DNA of 64,000 nt, taken from positions 45,856,001 through 45,920,000 of the forward strand of contig NC_073639.1 in assembly GCF_029407905.1 (NCBI RefSeq), in the 5' to 3' direction. Position numbers and translations under genes: made by a program. Below, piece by piece: positions 30,801-41,582 of the stretch (position 1 is the stretch's first letter; each line of letters starts with the position of its first letter). Source of the DNA: Bubalus kerabau (lineage: Eukaryota > Chordata > Mammalia > Artiodactyla > Bovidae). The notes below the pieces were generated by a model that saw only the letters and a program-made list of their open reading frames with translations, did no database searches and was not told where the DNA came from.

Positions 30801-31233
30801 GCATTTGGAATCATGTGGGTGGGCTCTGAATGCCACAAAAAAGTCCCCTCTTTTAAGGGATGAGCCCAACATCTGTGGGGGTTTTGCAGGTCCTTAATAA
30901 AATCCCACAGAGGTGGAGTTTCCCCTTGGAGGCTTTCCTGAAATTTCACAAGGACAAATGGTGGACTGGACTTGGCCATGGAAGACAGAAGCGCTCCACA
31001 ATTGGTGGGTGGCTCTTCTAGCCCCATGAGGGCAAGGACTGCAATGCGAGTTCCAGGTGATATCTGGTGTTGGGTTTTGCTATGTGTTGGGGAATGCAAC
31101 TGTTTGTTGTTGTTGCAGCACTTACTGCTGTTGCAAGATGTAAGTTCAAGGGTCAGTGTTACTCACCAAGGGAATATATTGGAAAATAGACTGTATGTAG
31201 ATTGTGAGGTGAGAGACCCTGAAGCAGGTGGAG
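30801..31233 (+). other. 3' internal region of the ERV up to the 3' LTR
   Basis: Non-coding, with no recognisable env frame. It ends with a purine-rich GAAGCAGGTGGAG just before the LTR start, in the position of a polypurine tract. A TTGTTGTTGTTGCAG run lies at about 31106-31120. Confidence 0.6.
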
Positions 31234-31733
31234 TATAGGGAAAGAGCAAATTAGCCAAAATGTAATGGTCAGGCTCTCTCACGCCGTGGCCTCTCACTCT
31301 TGGCCCATGTTATGTAAATAAGGATTATGTAACAGCTGAGATCATTTATAACACTGCACATGCATGTCACGAGGTATTTGTTGGGACATGGACTACTTTT
31401 GATATATAAGTTCCACCTGGAAAAGCCATGGGGGTTGTATGCAGTATGTCCGCCCATATGAGCTTCACCATGAAAGCTCTGGCTGCTGCTGTATTGGGGT
31501 TACACTGGAGCGGCATCATGGTTGTGTTATGTGAGGTTACGTTATGGCTCCGCTATGGCTACGTTATAGTTTTGGTTGCTGTGTTAGCCAGGAGAGGGGC
31601 TGTGTGATGGCTCCTGTGCCAGCCAGGAGAGAATAAACATGTCTGCAGTTCCTATTGCACCTTGTGTCTTCTTCCAGCTTCTTAGTTCAAGCCTTGCCTA
31701 CCCTGGATCAGTGAACAGTTCAGACACTGAACA
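31234..31733 (+). repeat. 3' LTR of the provirus
   Basis: Starts TATAGGG (5' LTR: TGTAGGG) and ends near ACTGAACA. The AATAAA signal is at 31632-31637. It aligns along its whole length with the 5' LTR, with many substitutions and without the internal duplication. The AGGATCAGT after the end is also found after the 5' LTR (28257-28265), so the exact boundary is unsure. Confidence 0.85.
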
Positions 31734-31767
31734 GTAAGAGAATTGGTATTACAGATAGGATCAGTTT

Positions 31768-32039
31768 GTGTGTTGTGTTAGTTGCTTAGTCGTGTCTGAC
31801 TCTTTGCAACCCCATAGACTTTAGCTCACCAGGCCCCTCCGTCCATGGGATTCTTCAGGCAAGAACACTGGAGTAGGTTGCCATTTCCTTCTCCAAAAGG
31901 AACTATAGAAAGAAAGAAAGTGAAGTCGCTCAGTCGTGTCCGACTCTTTGCGATCCCATGGACTATAGCCTACCAGGCTCCTCCATGTATGGAAATTTCC
32001 AGGCAAGAGTACTGGAGTGGATTGCCATTGCCTTCTCCA
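31768..32039 (-). mobile_element. BOV-A2 SINE, antisense, 11-base TSD
   Basis: Antisense dimer with a GAAAGAAAGAAAG expansion at the monomer junction (31909-31920). AGGATCAGTTT flanks it at 31757-31767 and 32040-32050, directly beside the ERV end. Confidence 0.93.
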
Positions 32040-32179
32040 AGGATCAGTTTATCCAACTGTAAACTATTTTTCCAACTTCACCTACCAATAGGCTTTTCAC
32101 ATGCTGTGTTGTTCACCCCCAAGGGAACGTGCCCTTTTAGAATGCATTACACATCTCTCTGGTTCCTCTCTTAGGTGGT

Positions 32180-32300
32180 TGTTGTTATTGTTCAGTTGCT
32201 AAGTTGTATTTGACTCTTTGTGACCCCGTGAACTGCAGCATGCCAGGCTTCCCTGTCCTTCACTATCTCCTGGAGTTTCAAAGGCATTGAGTCAGTGAGT
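32180..32300 (-). mobile_element. BovB 3' terminal fragment, antisense
   Basis: Antisense BovB terminus (TTGTTCAGTTGCTAAGTTGT, GCCAGGCTTCCCTGTCCTTC, CTATCTCCTGGAGTTT), followed by a jump to CATTGAGTCAGTGA, so an internal deletion removed part of it. Confidence 0.75.
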
Positions 32301-32380
32301 CACTCTTAGGTTGAGTGCCTTATAAAGAGAGCCTGAGACCAATACTTTTGGGAAGCCGTATTCCCTGGAGAAGGAAAGTA

Positions 32381-32731
32381 CTATAGACTGAATGCTTTAT
32401 CTGCTCTTCCCCTCTCAAATATATATGCTGAAATCTAATTTCTTAATGACATTAGGAGGTAGGACATTTGGGAGGTGATTAGTTCAGGAGAGTGGAGCCC
32501 TCATGAATGGGATTTGTGCCCGTATGGAAGAGAGCCCTGGGAGGTGCCTTGTCCCTTACTCCTTCTACCTGTGAGGACACAGTGAGAAGACCACCCTCTG
32601 TGGCCAGGACATGGGCTCTGGTCTGCCAGAACCTTGATTTTGGAGCTGCCAGCCTTCAGAATTATGAGAAATAAAAAAGCTACCCAGTCTGTGGTATTTT
32701 TGGTATAGCAGCCTGAATAGGTTAAGACAGT
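32381..32731 (+). mobile_element. MLT1A-like solo LTR (MaLR)
   Basis: Follows the MLT1A LTR order: ACTATAGACTGAATGCTTTA, TTAGGAGGTAGGACATTTGG, AGCCCTCATGAATGGGATTT, TGAGGACACAGTGAGAAGAC, GAGAAATAAAAAAGC, and GTATAGCAGCCTGAATAGGT at the end. AATAAA is at about 32669. An old mammalian non-autonomous LTR element with no internal part seen. Confidence 0.85.
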
Positions 32732-33570
32732 GAGTAAAGGAAATAATACAAATGCATAGTTCCTTTTTTGTCTTTAAAGTGCATGTTTTTTTAAATAGCA
32801 TTTAGCACTTATTTTCTTCTGTCTTCTTTTATAATGAGTTACTAATATGTAGTGAAATCTTTGGGAACAAAGGCACTCTTTTTGTTGTCTATTTTTATAT
32901 TCACACCACCACAGGTCTAAGTCAAAATCTCTATAATGTGGGCACAATTTTCTAAACAAAATGTATTGTCAAGAAAAGTGAATATTTTACAGGAAATTTT
33001 AAGAGTAGTAATCTTATTTTCTGGAAAAAAAGCCATTATATATTTTACATTTCAATGTTATATTTATGGTTATGGATTTAAGGTCTTTTGTATTTCATGT
33101 CAACCCTTTCAAAAATCATTTTTGTCACTGAAATGCTATTTGGTATTTTTCCAAGATTAACTGCATTAGACATTCATGTTTTATTCTATAGCAAAATTTA
33201 AAGCTATTAGACATAAAATTCACAGAATTAAAGAGAGTCTCAGGAGGTCACCTTAGCCCAAGTGGTAAGTGGAACTGAAGCCTTTCTCAAATGATTCACA
33301 AAGGTAATTGTCTACTTGCTCCATTTATTTTTTTAAAGAACAAACCACCATTCCAATATTTTATAACTTTTATAGGCTTTCTTTCTACATGCAAAACTAT
33401 AATAGATCTGTTTTTTCTGCTTTCAAGGCCTTTCTGACATAATTTAGATTCTCACTGACTTTTATAATGGAAATAAAACACCTGTTTTTATAAATCTTTC
33501 TTAACTGGCTTAATTTTCAAATCGACTAATTTTATTTTCCCCTTGATTTTAGAAAAAGCAATTTATTTTT
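32732..33570. other. Unassigned AT-rich sequence
   Basis: Nothing recognisable. The open frames here are short and low in complexity. Confidence 0.4.
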
Positions 33571-34577
33571 AATTCATTTTACTGAACTTTTTATTTTGAG
33601 ATACTGTAGATTCCCCGGCAGTTGTAAGAAATAATGCCCTTTAATCAGTTTTCCCTCATGATAATATCTTGAAAATCAAAGTACAATGTCACAAGCTCAA
33701 TACTGAAACTGATTCAGCCAAGACGTGGAAATTTTCCATCACCACAAGCATCCTTAACTGCCACCACTGATAAAAATACTATATATATGGAATCATATAC
33801 TGTCCAGCCTTTGCACTGGCTTTTTGCACTCAATATAATTCCCTTGAAATTCATCCAAGTTCTTGGAGATATCAAAATGTCATTTTTTTTGAATGTTGAA
33901 TAAAATTCCATGGTACAGATGTACCAGTTTGTTTAACCATTCACCCAGTGAAGGCCCTCTAGGTTATTTACAGCTTTGTATTTTACCAATAGAGTTACTG
34001 AAATATTCATGTACGGGTTTTTGTGTGGACAGAAATCTTCACTTTTCTGGGAAAAAAGCTTAGGAGTGTAATTTGTGGGTCACATGAGAATTGCATGTTT
34101 ATTCTTTTTTATGATGCTGTCAGACTATTTTCAAGTGTGGTTGTACCATTTTACAAAGCTATCTGCAAAAGTGTTCTAGTGATCAAGCTTCTCTGCATTC
34201 TTACATGCTTTTAGGTGATACAATTATTTTATTTTAGCCATTCTTATTGAATGTAGTACTTTTTACTTTTGCTTTAACTTGCATTTCTCTAATGACTAAT
34301 GATATTGAACATTTCTTTGTGTGCTTATCTGCCATCTTCATCACTGAAATGCATTTTCATGTATTTTTCCATTTTCTAATTGGGTTGTTTGTCTTTTTAA
34401 TATTGACTTTGGAGAGCTCTTTATATGTCCAGATACAAGTCCCTTTTCATATATGTCATTTGCAAATATTTTCACCCATTTTGTAGGCTAACTTTTTGTT
34501 TTTTTAATAGAGTACAGTTAACTTTTGATGAAGTTCAATTTTCCAGTTTTTTGTTTTATGAACCATGTTTTTGTGTG

Positions 34578-34772
34578 GCTCAGATGGTAAAGAATCTGCC
34601 TGCAATGCACGAGTCCTGGATTCAATTCCTGGGTCAGGAAGATCCTCTGGAGAAGGAAGTGGCAACCCACTCCAGTATTCTTCCCTGGAGAATTTCATGG
34701 ACAGGGGAGCCTGGCAGGCTACAAAGTCTATGGGATTACAAAGAGTCAGACATGACTGACTAACACACACAA
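34578..34772 (+). mobile_element. Bov-tA SINE inside L1M, 11-base TSD
   Basis: Sense SINE lacking the first few bases of the head. GTTTTTGTGTG flanks it at 34567-34577 and 34773-34783. The tail is CTAACACACACAA. Confidence 0.92.
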
Positions 34773-35682
34773 GTTTTTGTGTGAAGTTGGACAAATCTTG
34801 CCTTAACCCCAAATTCTGAAGAATTTCTCCTGTTTTTTCCTGAAAGTTTTATAGTTTTACATTTAATTACACAATTCACTTTGAATTAAATTGTGTATAA
34901 GTTTTAAAACTGAGGTAAGAATTTTTTTCAGTTTTTGGCCCAGAAATGGCAAATTACAGTACCATTTGTTGAAAAGGCTATCCTGTCTCCTTTTAATTGC
35001 TGTATCACCTTTACTGAAATCAATCTAGTACGCTTGTGTTTTGGATACTTTTTTCCATTCTCTTGATCCATCTGTGTATCCTTCCACCAATACCACAGAG
35101 TCATGGTTACTGTAACTATTTAATATGTTTTGAAATCAAGTAATTGATTCCTCAAAATTTCCTCTTCTTTTTCAAAATAGTTCTCTTCTATATCAGTTTG
35201 TGGAGAATTGACATCTTTACTATGTCTCTTCCAATCCATGAACATGGTATGCCCTTCATTTATTTAGATCTTTTAATTTTTTTCTTCAACATTGCACAGT
35301 ATTCATCATACAATTTTATTATATTCATACCTACATATGTAACTTTTTGAAGTATTGTGAATGAATTTATACTTTTCAGTTTTTACATGTTCATTGTTAT
35401 ATAGAAATGCAATTGATTTTTATGTGTCAACCTTCTCTTCTACATCTTTGTTGAACTTATTCATAGGTTATAGGAGGTCTGAGGGTGTTTGGGGTGGGGG
35501 TAGTACATTTCTTGAGATTTTCTACACAGTCAACCAAGCCATCTGCAAATCAGGGCAGCTTTAATTTTTTCCTTTCCAATCTGTGTACTTTGTGTTTTCT
35601 TTTCTTCTTTATTGGTTAAAACTTCCAAAACCATGTTGAAAAAGAACGGTAAGGGTGGTAACCCTTTGTCTTATTCTCAATT

Positions 35683-35872
35683 AGATGCACGATACTGGAT
35701 GCTTGGGGCTGGTGCACTGGGACGACCCAGAGGGATGGTATGGGGAGGGAGGAGGAAGGAGGGTTCAGGATGGGGAACACATGTATACCTGTGGCGGATT
35801 CATTTTGATATTTGGCAAAACTAATACAATTATGTAAAGTTTAAAAATAAAATAAAATTAAAAAAAAAGAAA
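35683..35872 (+). mobile_element. Young bovine L1, 3' end only, sense, inside L1M
   Basis: The last roughly 185 bases of the young L1: ACGATACTGGATGCTTGGGG, CTGGTGCACTGGGACGACCC, AACACATGTATACCTGTGGC, then an A-rich tail (AAAATAAAATAAAATT). The L1M text resumes directly at AAAGCATTCAATCTTTG. Strongly 5' truncated. No clear TSD. Confidence 0.92.
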
Positions 35873-35965
35873 GCATTCAATCTTTGAACATTAAGTATAA
35901 TTAAATTGTAGGGTTTTTATAGATGTTCTTTGTAAAGTTAATGGAATTTCCCTATTTACCAGCCA

Positions 35966-36930
35966 CTTTATCAGCAGAGCAATGAAACCTTTCCAGAAAT
36001 TGAACAAACCATTCTCTAGGCTTATGTTGAAAAGAAAAATCATGTAATTTTGATGTTTCTATCAGTCTAAACTAAGAAGTGTTACTAGGCAATAATCAAA
36101 AATTAAAAATAAATGTGAAATAAAAGGATGAAACTGAGGAAATAAATGTACCTTAAACATAACATGAAGTCATCATCATAAGACTGACTCCTATGTAATA
36201 TTTATGTTATATTAGATTCAGTGTATATATATATATATCCATTAAATGCAACACTTTGATAAAACATATGGAAACCCATAATATCAAATGTATTGATGAA
36301 GGGAAGCTAGAATAGAGAGTTAAAGCACAGAATATGGGAGACAGATTTTAAAAAGCTTAAAATATTCATCCCTAACAATGTAGATAAATTTATGACACAG
36401 TGACTGTCTCTAGATGAAATGTATTTCTAGGTAAGTAATGTGTTCATCTTACTTTAAAAATGATGAAAATTTCCCCTTCTTTTCTGTTCAGTCATTGTGG
36501 TAATAGAGTTGATTTCAGACCGAAAGATCTCTTTGTCTTTTCAACATGAAATAAAGATATAATCAACCTTGTTATAACAAATGTTTTTCACACTGACTAT
36601 ATCACCTTTACAAGGATAAGAAGAAAGTAGCAGCACTAGTTACATTCCAAGTTATCAAATACTGGTATTAGCAAAAGTCAGTCATAATTAAAATATCAAG
36701 AAATTAGATATCCAATGGATATTTGTGGAATAAATAATCAAATTATTATAATCTGAAGTATTATTAGAGAAAAACAACCTGATTCACACAAAAATTAAGA
36801 CGTTTCCATAAGATAGTGGATTGAAGAAAGTAGAGTAAAATTGATAATAGACAGTAAAATGCTTTGTTATTTATAGACAGTTACCAGTTTACTGAGTGCA
36901 GTGTGTGTTCCAGTAACATTTAACAGCAAG
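35966..36930. other. Unassigned AT-rich sequence
   Basis: No repeat or exon recognised. A short AT run occurs at 36224-36238. Confidence 0.4.
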
Positions 36931-36931
36931 T

Positions 36932-37105
36932 GTAGCCTGGTGGCTCAGAGGTTAAAGCGTCTGCCTACAATGTGGGAGACCTGGGTTCTATCTCTGGGTT
37001 GGGAAGATTCTCCTGGAGAAGGAAATGGCAACCCACTCCAGTATTCTTGCCTGGAGAAGCCCATGGACGGGGTCGCAAAGAGTCGGACACGACTGAGTGA
37101 ATAGT
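36932..37105 (+). mobile_element. Bov-tA SINE, sense, with internal deletion
   Basis: Complete tRNA-like head (GTAGCCTGGTGGCTCAGAGG) and B box. About 30 bases are missing between CCCATGGAC and GGGGTCGCAA. Confidence 0.88.
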
Positions 37106-37109
37106 CTAG

Positions 37110-37435
37110 TCTTGTAGCTCAGCTGGTAAAGAATCTGGCTGCAACACAGGAGATCTCAGTTTGATTCCTAGGTCGGGAAGATCTGCTGGAGAAAGGATAG
37201 GCTATCCACTGCAGTATTCTTGGGCTTTTATGGTGCTCAGCTGGTAAAAAATCTGCCTGCAACTGCAATGTGGGAGACCTGGGTTCAATCCGTGGGTTCA
37301 GTCCCTGGGTTGGAAGATCCCCTGGAGAAGGAAACAGCTACCCACTCTAGTATTCTGGCCTGGAGAATTCCATGGACTGTATAGTCCATGGGGTCACAAG
37401 AGTTGGACAAGGCTGAGTGACTTTCACTTTCACAT
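37110..37435 (+). mobile_element. Bov-tA3 SINE dimer, sense
   Basis: The left unit (37110-37223) ends at GCAGTATTCTTGGGCTTTTA, where the right unit begins. The right unit has a small duplication in the B-box region (GGTTCAATCCGTGGGTTCAG). It ends with GAGTGACTTTCACTTTCACA. It lies a few bases from the preceding Bov-tA, giving three tRNA-like heads in a row. Confidence 0.88.
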
Positions 37436-37794
37436 TCAACAGGAAAGGCAAAACTGGACTATGCACACAATTCCTTGCTTCGGTTACCTGTCAACCATGG
37501 CTGCAGCTCTCTGGTCCAGTTGTCCAATGTAGCCTGAGTCCCAGCATGGTAGAAGAATGCCAGTAAAAGCCATCAACCCATTGAAGGACTCAGTACACTA
37601 GCAGAAACCAACTAACCATGGTAAATCTGGCACCCATGTGTGCAAAGAAAACCGCTAATGGTGCCTGCTTAAAATCCCAGTGTCTCCTTCTCACTCAGTT
37701 AATTGTATAACCCTTCCCTTGCGACCTCTAGTTATCTGCTCTTCTTAAGTTTGGTTTTCCAAGACTTATTTTGCTTTTCATTATACATTATGCT
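37436..37794. other. Unassigned sequence
   Basis: No repeat or exon recognised. Confidence 0.4.
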
Positions 37795-37930
37795 TCTTCC
37801 CTAAATATTTAGGAAGTATTTTGCTTCTAGTCCTGTTTCCTTAGTTGCTAGCATATGGGAATATCTATCATGAGTGGGTATTTATCATGTTGTCTAGATT
37901 TTTTGAATCTTCAGAGTGTCTGTGATCAGT
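37795..37930 (-). mobile_element. L1M ORF2 fragment, antisense (continuation)
   Basis: The stretch TAGTCCTGTTTCCTTAGTTG, ATCATGAGTGGGTATTTATC is the antisense ORF2 section expected just after the point where the L1M at 33575-35965 stops. About 1.8 kb of other DNA now lies between. Confidence 0.55.
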
Positions 37931-38130
37931 AGTTTTCTTAAAATTTCACAAAAATCTATTAAAAGTGAGCTTAAGGGTTGATGTTCTATCCTGATCAAGA
38001 TGGAGAAACAGGGATCAGGTTTATCTTTGTGCCTTGGAAGGTAAAGCAACTGACAAGGACCTACTGTACATACAGGGAAGTATAGTCCATATCTTATAAT
38101 AACTTATGATGGAAAAGAATTTGAAAAAGA

Positions 38131-38168
38131 ATATATATATATATATTCTTTTTATATATATAAAAAGA

Positions 38169-38206
<38 letters not shown>
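38131..38206. repeat. AT microsatellite with a 26-base perfect palindrome
   Basis: TA runs flank the self-complementary segment at 38145-38170 (ATTCTTTTTATA joined to its reverse complement). It grew from the AT-rich L1 3' UTR, which normally has a short TATATA stretch here. Confidence 0.88.
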
Positions 38207-38208
<2 letters not shown>

Positions 38209-38212
38209 TTCA

Positions 38213-38424
38213 TTGGTGGCTTATATGATAAAAGTGAAGAATTAATCTGCAATGCAGGAGACCTGGATTCAATTTCTGGGTTGGGAAGTTCCCCCGGAGA
38301 AAGACATGGCAACACACTCCAATATTCTTGCCTGGGGAATCCCATGGACAGAGGAGCCTGGTGGGCTCCAGTCCATGGGGTCACAAAGAGTCAAACACGA
38401 CTTAGTGACTAAACCACCACCAAC
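38213..38424 (+). mobile_element. Bov-tA SINE, sense
   Basis: Sense SINE with a decayed head (TTGGTGGCTTATATGATAAA) and a normal body, ending ACTAAACCACCACC. It inserted into the L1 3' UTR next to the TA run. Confidence 0.87.
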
Positions 38425-39476
38425 ACTGAATCACTTTACTATATGCCTGAAACATCGCAAATCAACTATACTTCAATAAAATAATTTTTAAAAAGATTAA
38501 AAAATAAACCAAACTTAAGAATTTAGTTCACAAGACAGTTGATATCAGGGAATGAAGGATAGTTACTCCTAAAAGAGGGGAAATAAGTGAGATTAGTCCC
38601 TGTTTTGCAGCTTACTTACTGTGGATAGTTTTCAGGACATAGTGCAGACAGTGGCAATCCAGAGTCTAGACTCTCAGGACATGAACCTGGATGTCCTGGG
38701 AGGACAAGGTGGCCAGGAGTTCACAGGGGAGAATCCTAGGGGGAGGAGAGGTCTCAGAGGAAATACACCAAACATCTACAGAGGAACTCCCTTGTGTTTT
38801 CATTTCAGTACTAATCAGCATACAGGATGAGCAAATTACCCAAGTCCTCAGAGAACCATGGGAAAAAAAAAAAAGGAAAAAAATAGTGCCTGGAGATCAC
38901 ACAGGGCCAAGAATAACGCCTATTTCTAATAGTCTGAGTGGAATACCTCGTAAAGAATGTAGTATGAGTCAGAGTCCTAGGACAGGCTTGCTTCATTACC
39001 ATGGGATAAAAATTAACTCCAGACTTAATGGTGCATTGGTCTTGCCTCACAAATCCTGAAACCAAGACTCCAAAGGATCAAATTGATTCCTAGTAACTTA
39101 TCTATGGTTTCAGGATACAGAAAATAATATTTATAAAACAAACCATCTCCCCAAACTTAGCACCCAACAAGGTAAAATTCACAATGTCTGACATTTGATT
39201 AAAAAAAAAAATTACCAGGTATGTCTACAAAGCAGCAAGAAAAAAACAACCCATTAAGATGAAACCAGAAATGACACAGATTATAGAATTAATAGTCTAG
39301 AACATTAGGAGATGTTAATATAATTATATTCCATAAGCTCAAGAAACTATAAGGAAGACTAAAAATGTTGATTAGAATATGGAAAAGATTTTTTAAGAGG
39401 ACCTAAATTTACTTCTCAAGATGAAATCTACAATGTCAGAGATGGAAAATAACAGGTGGGATTAACCCCACACTAC

Positions 39477-39885
39477 TGAAAGAGGAGAGTAAAAAAGTTA
39501 GCTTAAAGCTCAACATTCAGAAAACTAAATCATGGCATCCGGTCCCATCACTTCATGGCAAATAGATGGGGACACAGTGAGAACAGTGGTTGACTTTATT
39601 TTGGGGGGCTCCAAAATCACTGCAGATGGTGACTGCAGCCATGAAATAAAAAGACCCTTACTCCTTGTAAGAAAAGTGATGACCAGCCTAGACAGCATAT
39701 TAAAAAGCAGAGACATTACTTTGCCAACAAAGGTCCATCTAGTCAAGGCTATGGTTTTTCCAGTGGTCATATGGATGTGAGGATTGGACTATAAAGAAAG
39801 CTGAGTGCTGAAGAATTGATGCTTTTGAACTGTGGTGTTGGAGAAGACTCTTGAGAGTCCCTTGGACTGCAAGGTGATCCAACCA
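39477..39885 (+). mobile_element. BovB LINE internal fragment lacking its 3' end
   Basis: Spans from GAAAGAGGAGAGTAAAAAAG (thumb region) to TGGACTGCAAGGTGATCCAA and then stops; the last 300 bases with the CTGAA/CTGAT tail are missing. The L1M text resumes nearby. Loss of the 3' end is unusual for a target-primed insertion and implies a later deletion. Confidence 0.88.
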
Positions 39886-40354
39886 GAATAAAGCAAAAAA
39901 TAATGGCATAATATGGTACTTATATACAGAACTAAAATATTTCACAATAACAGCACAAAAATCAGAAAAGAGAAAAATATATATTCTATTAAAAGAAGGT
40001 TCTTATTTTATATATGAAGGACTGTATTATCCCTATATGTTAATATGTTTACTGGAAATCCTAAAGCACCACTGAGGGAACACAACAAAAAGCTGTATCT
40101 CAGAAGTCAAAAAGAGAATTTCATTGTATTATTTCTATATTCTAAAAAAATTCTAAATATTAATAAGCATAGAAAATAGAAAAGAGAAATAAAACACATG
40201 TAACAAATGTAAAATATGTAGTAAAACAGTAAATTTAAACTCCACCATATCAATAGATATATTAAATATCTAACTGCCCCAATTAAAAAGTAGAGATTAT
40301 GAAGTTGGAATAAACAAGACTTGACTATATTGTGCCTATAGTGAATCTGTTTTA

Positions 40355-40490
40355 TTTTTACTTTATTTGTTGGCCATGCTCCTGGGCTTATGGGATCACT
40401 TTCCTGACTGGGGGTTGAACCCAGCCCTAGGAGTGAAAGTGTGGAGTCCTAACCACTGGACTTCCAAGGAATTCCTGAAACCAATATAAA
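40355..40490 (-). mobile_element. CHR-type SINE, antisense
   Basis: Antisense CHR SINE: TTTGTTGGCCATGCTCCTGG, GACTGGGGGTTGAACCCAGC, TCCTAACCACTGGACTTCCA. Inserted in the old L1M. Confidence 0.82.
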
Positions 40491-41370
40491 TATAATGCTA
40501 CAAATAATATAAAGTATGGAAAATGTGTGCATACTGATACTAACCAAAGAAAATTAGAGTGGCTATGTTAGTATCAGAGGCGATAAATTTCAGAGCAAAC
40601 AAAAACATTTCTAGGATAAGAGCCGTTAAATTCATCAAGGAACTGCTCATGCACTCAATAACAGAAATTCAAAAGACATGAGGCAAGAACTCTTAGATCT
40701 GCAAGAAGAAATAGAAACATTTACAGTGATGGATATTTAGACACCTCATCTCAGTAACTGATATGACAATTGAATAAAGAATAAAAATATAGACTCAAAC
40801 AATTGTCAACCAACTTTATATATACAGATTACTACTCATTACCTGCTGAGTTAAATTCTTTTCAAGTTCACTCAGAATACTTTTCATGGTAGATCAAATT
40901 CTGGACCTTAAAAAAATTCTCAGTACATTTGAAAGTACTCAAGTCATACCCAAGTATCTACTCAGATAACAAAGGAATTCAATTAGAAATCAGAAACAAA
41001 AACATATCCTAATAGCTCCCAAATATTTGCAAATAAAATAGCATACCACTAAATAACCACTGAATCAAGAAAGATTTAAAAGGGGAATTAGAGAGTGTTT
41101 GAATTGAATAAAAGCAAAAATGCAAGTCAAAATTTGTGAGGTGAAGTTAATGCAGTGCTTAAAAGGAATATATAGAGCAAAATACTTCTATTACAACAAA
41201 AGAAAAATCTAAAATTAATGACTTCAGATTTCAGTTCAAGAAAAATAAAGAAAGGCTAGCAAAGCGAAAAGTGACAGAAGAAAGGGCTAAATTTAGTTTT
41301 CAATTTCCTAGAGAAATATTAGGTAATATTGAGGTAGAGAATCATCCCCTGGAAATTCAATAGAAAGGTA

Positions 41371-41475
41371 TTGTTGTTCAGTCACCAAGTCATGTTTGGC
41401 TCTTCATGCCCCCATGGACTGCAGTACGCCAGGCTTCCCTGTCCTTTACCATCTCCACCATCTCCCAGATTTTGC
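41371..41475 (-). mobile_element. BovB 3' terminal fragment, antisense
   Basis: TTGTTGTTCAGTCACCAAGT, GCAGTACGCCAGGCTTCCCT and ACCATCTCCACCATCTCCCA (with a 12-base duplication) mark the BovB terminus in antisense. About 100 bases long. Confidence 0.72.
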
Positions 41476-41582
41476 CCAAGGGTAGAAGGATAGGTAACAA
41501 TGATTTTAACTGAACATTTACTCCATGGTAAGCAGAGTAGGAGTTATGTGTTTATGAATGCTTTGCTCTTTGGATACACTCT

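Larger units (their letters stand above)
26182..31733 (+). mobile_element. Degraded endogenous retrovirus with two LTRs and gag/pro remnant
   Basis: Two related LTRs (26182-28244 including insertions, and 31234-31733) flank about 3 kb of internal sequence. The LTRs share the start GGGAAAGAGCAAATTAGCCA, ATGCATGTCAC, GAGCTTCACCATGAAAGC and the AATAAA signal. The interior keeps gag-like and protease-like traces but no recognisable reverse transcriptase, integrase or envelope, and has lost sequence to deletion. BovB copies sit in the 5' LTR and the interior. ATCCAACT occurs at 26174-26181 and 32051-32058, possible target duplication marks. LTR divergence shows it is old. Class is uncertain. Confidence 0.85.
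33575..35965 (-). mobile_element. Old L1M element, antisense, 3' half, with two later insertions
   Basis: The plus strand carries antisense 3' UTR (GTTGTAAGAAATAATGCCCT, TCCATCACCACAAGCATCCT) and then ORF2 C-terminal sequence (AAATTCCATGGTACAGATGT, AATGATATTGAACATTTCTT, TTGGAGAGCTCTTTATATGT, GAATTGACATCTTTACTATG, AAAACTTCCAAAACCATGTT). Bov-tA (34578-34772) and a young L1 3' piece (35683-35872) interrupt it. The reading frame is wholly decayed. A collinear continuation is found at 37795-37930. Confidence 0.85.
38050..38505 (+). mobile_element. L1 3' UTR, sense, split by TA expansion and Bov-tA
   Basis: The left part (ACAAGGACCTACTGTACATA, GATGGAAAAGAATTTGAAAA) continues after the SINE as GAATCACTTTACTATATGCC and CAACTATACTTCAATAAAAT with an A-rich end. 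This is the same older L1 3' UTR seen at 22.5-23.2 and 51.5 kb. Confidence 0.8.
38700..41330 (+). mobile_element. Old L1M element, sense: 5' UTR, ORF1 region and ORF2 endonuclease region, decayed
   Basis: Collinear with an old mammalian L1. First comes 5' UTR-like sequence (to about 39150), then the ORF1 coiled-coil region (AACTATAAGGAAGACTAAAA, GAAATCTACAATGTCAGAGA), and after a BovB insertion the ORF2 endonuclease region (GAGATTATGAAGTTGGAATA; GAGTGGCTATGTTAGTATCA; ATTCTTTTCAAGTTCACTCA; CAAATATTTGCAAATAAAAT; GTCAAAATTTGTGAGG; CAGTGCTTAAAAGGAATATA). It is interrupted by BovB (39477-39885) and a CHR SINE (40355-40490). All frames are destroyed. The open frame at 38691-39059 lies in its 5' UTR. 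Confidence 0.75.

Noticed and set aside
37110..37435. Possible cluster of tRNA genes from repeated A/B-box-like sequence
   Set aside because: These are Bov-tA-type SINEs; the arms do not form a complete cloverleaf and the SINE body and tail follow.
38691..39059. 122-residue open frame
   Set aside because: It lies in the 5' UTR-like part of an old L1M and has a low-complexity lysine run; no protein features.
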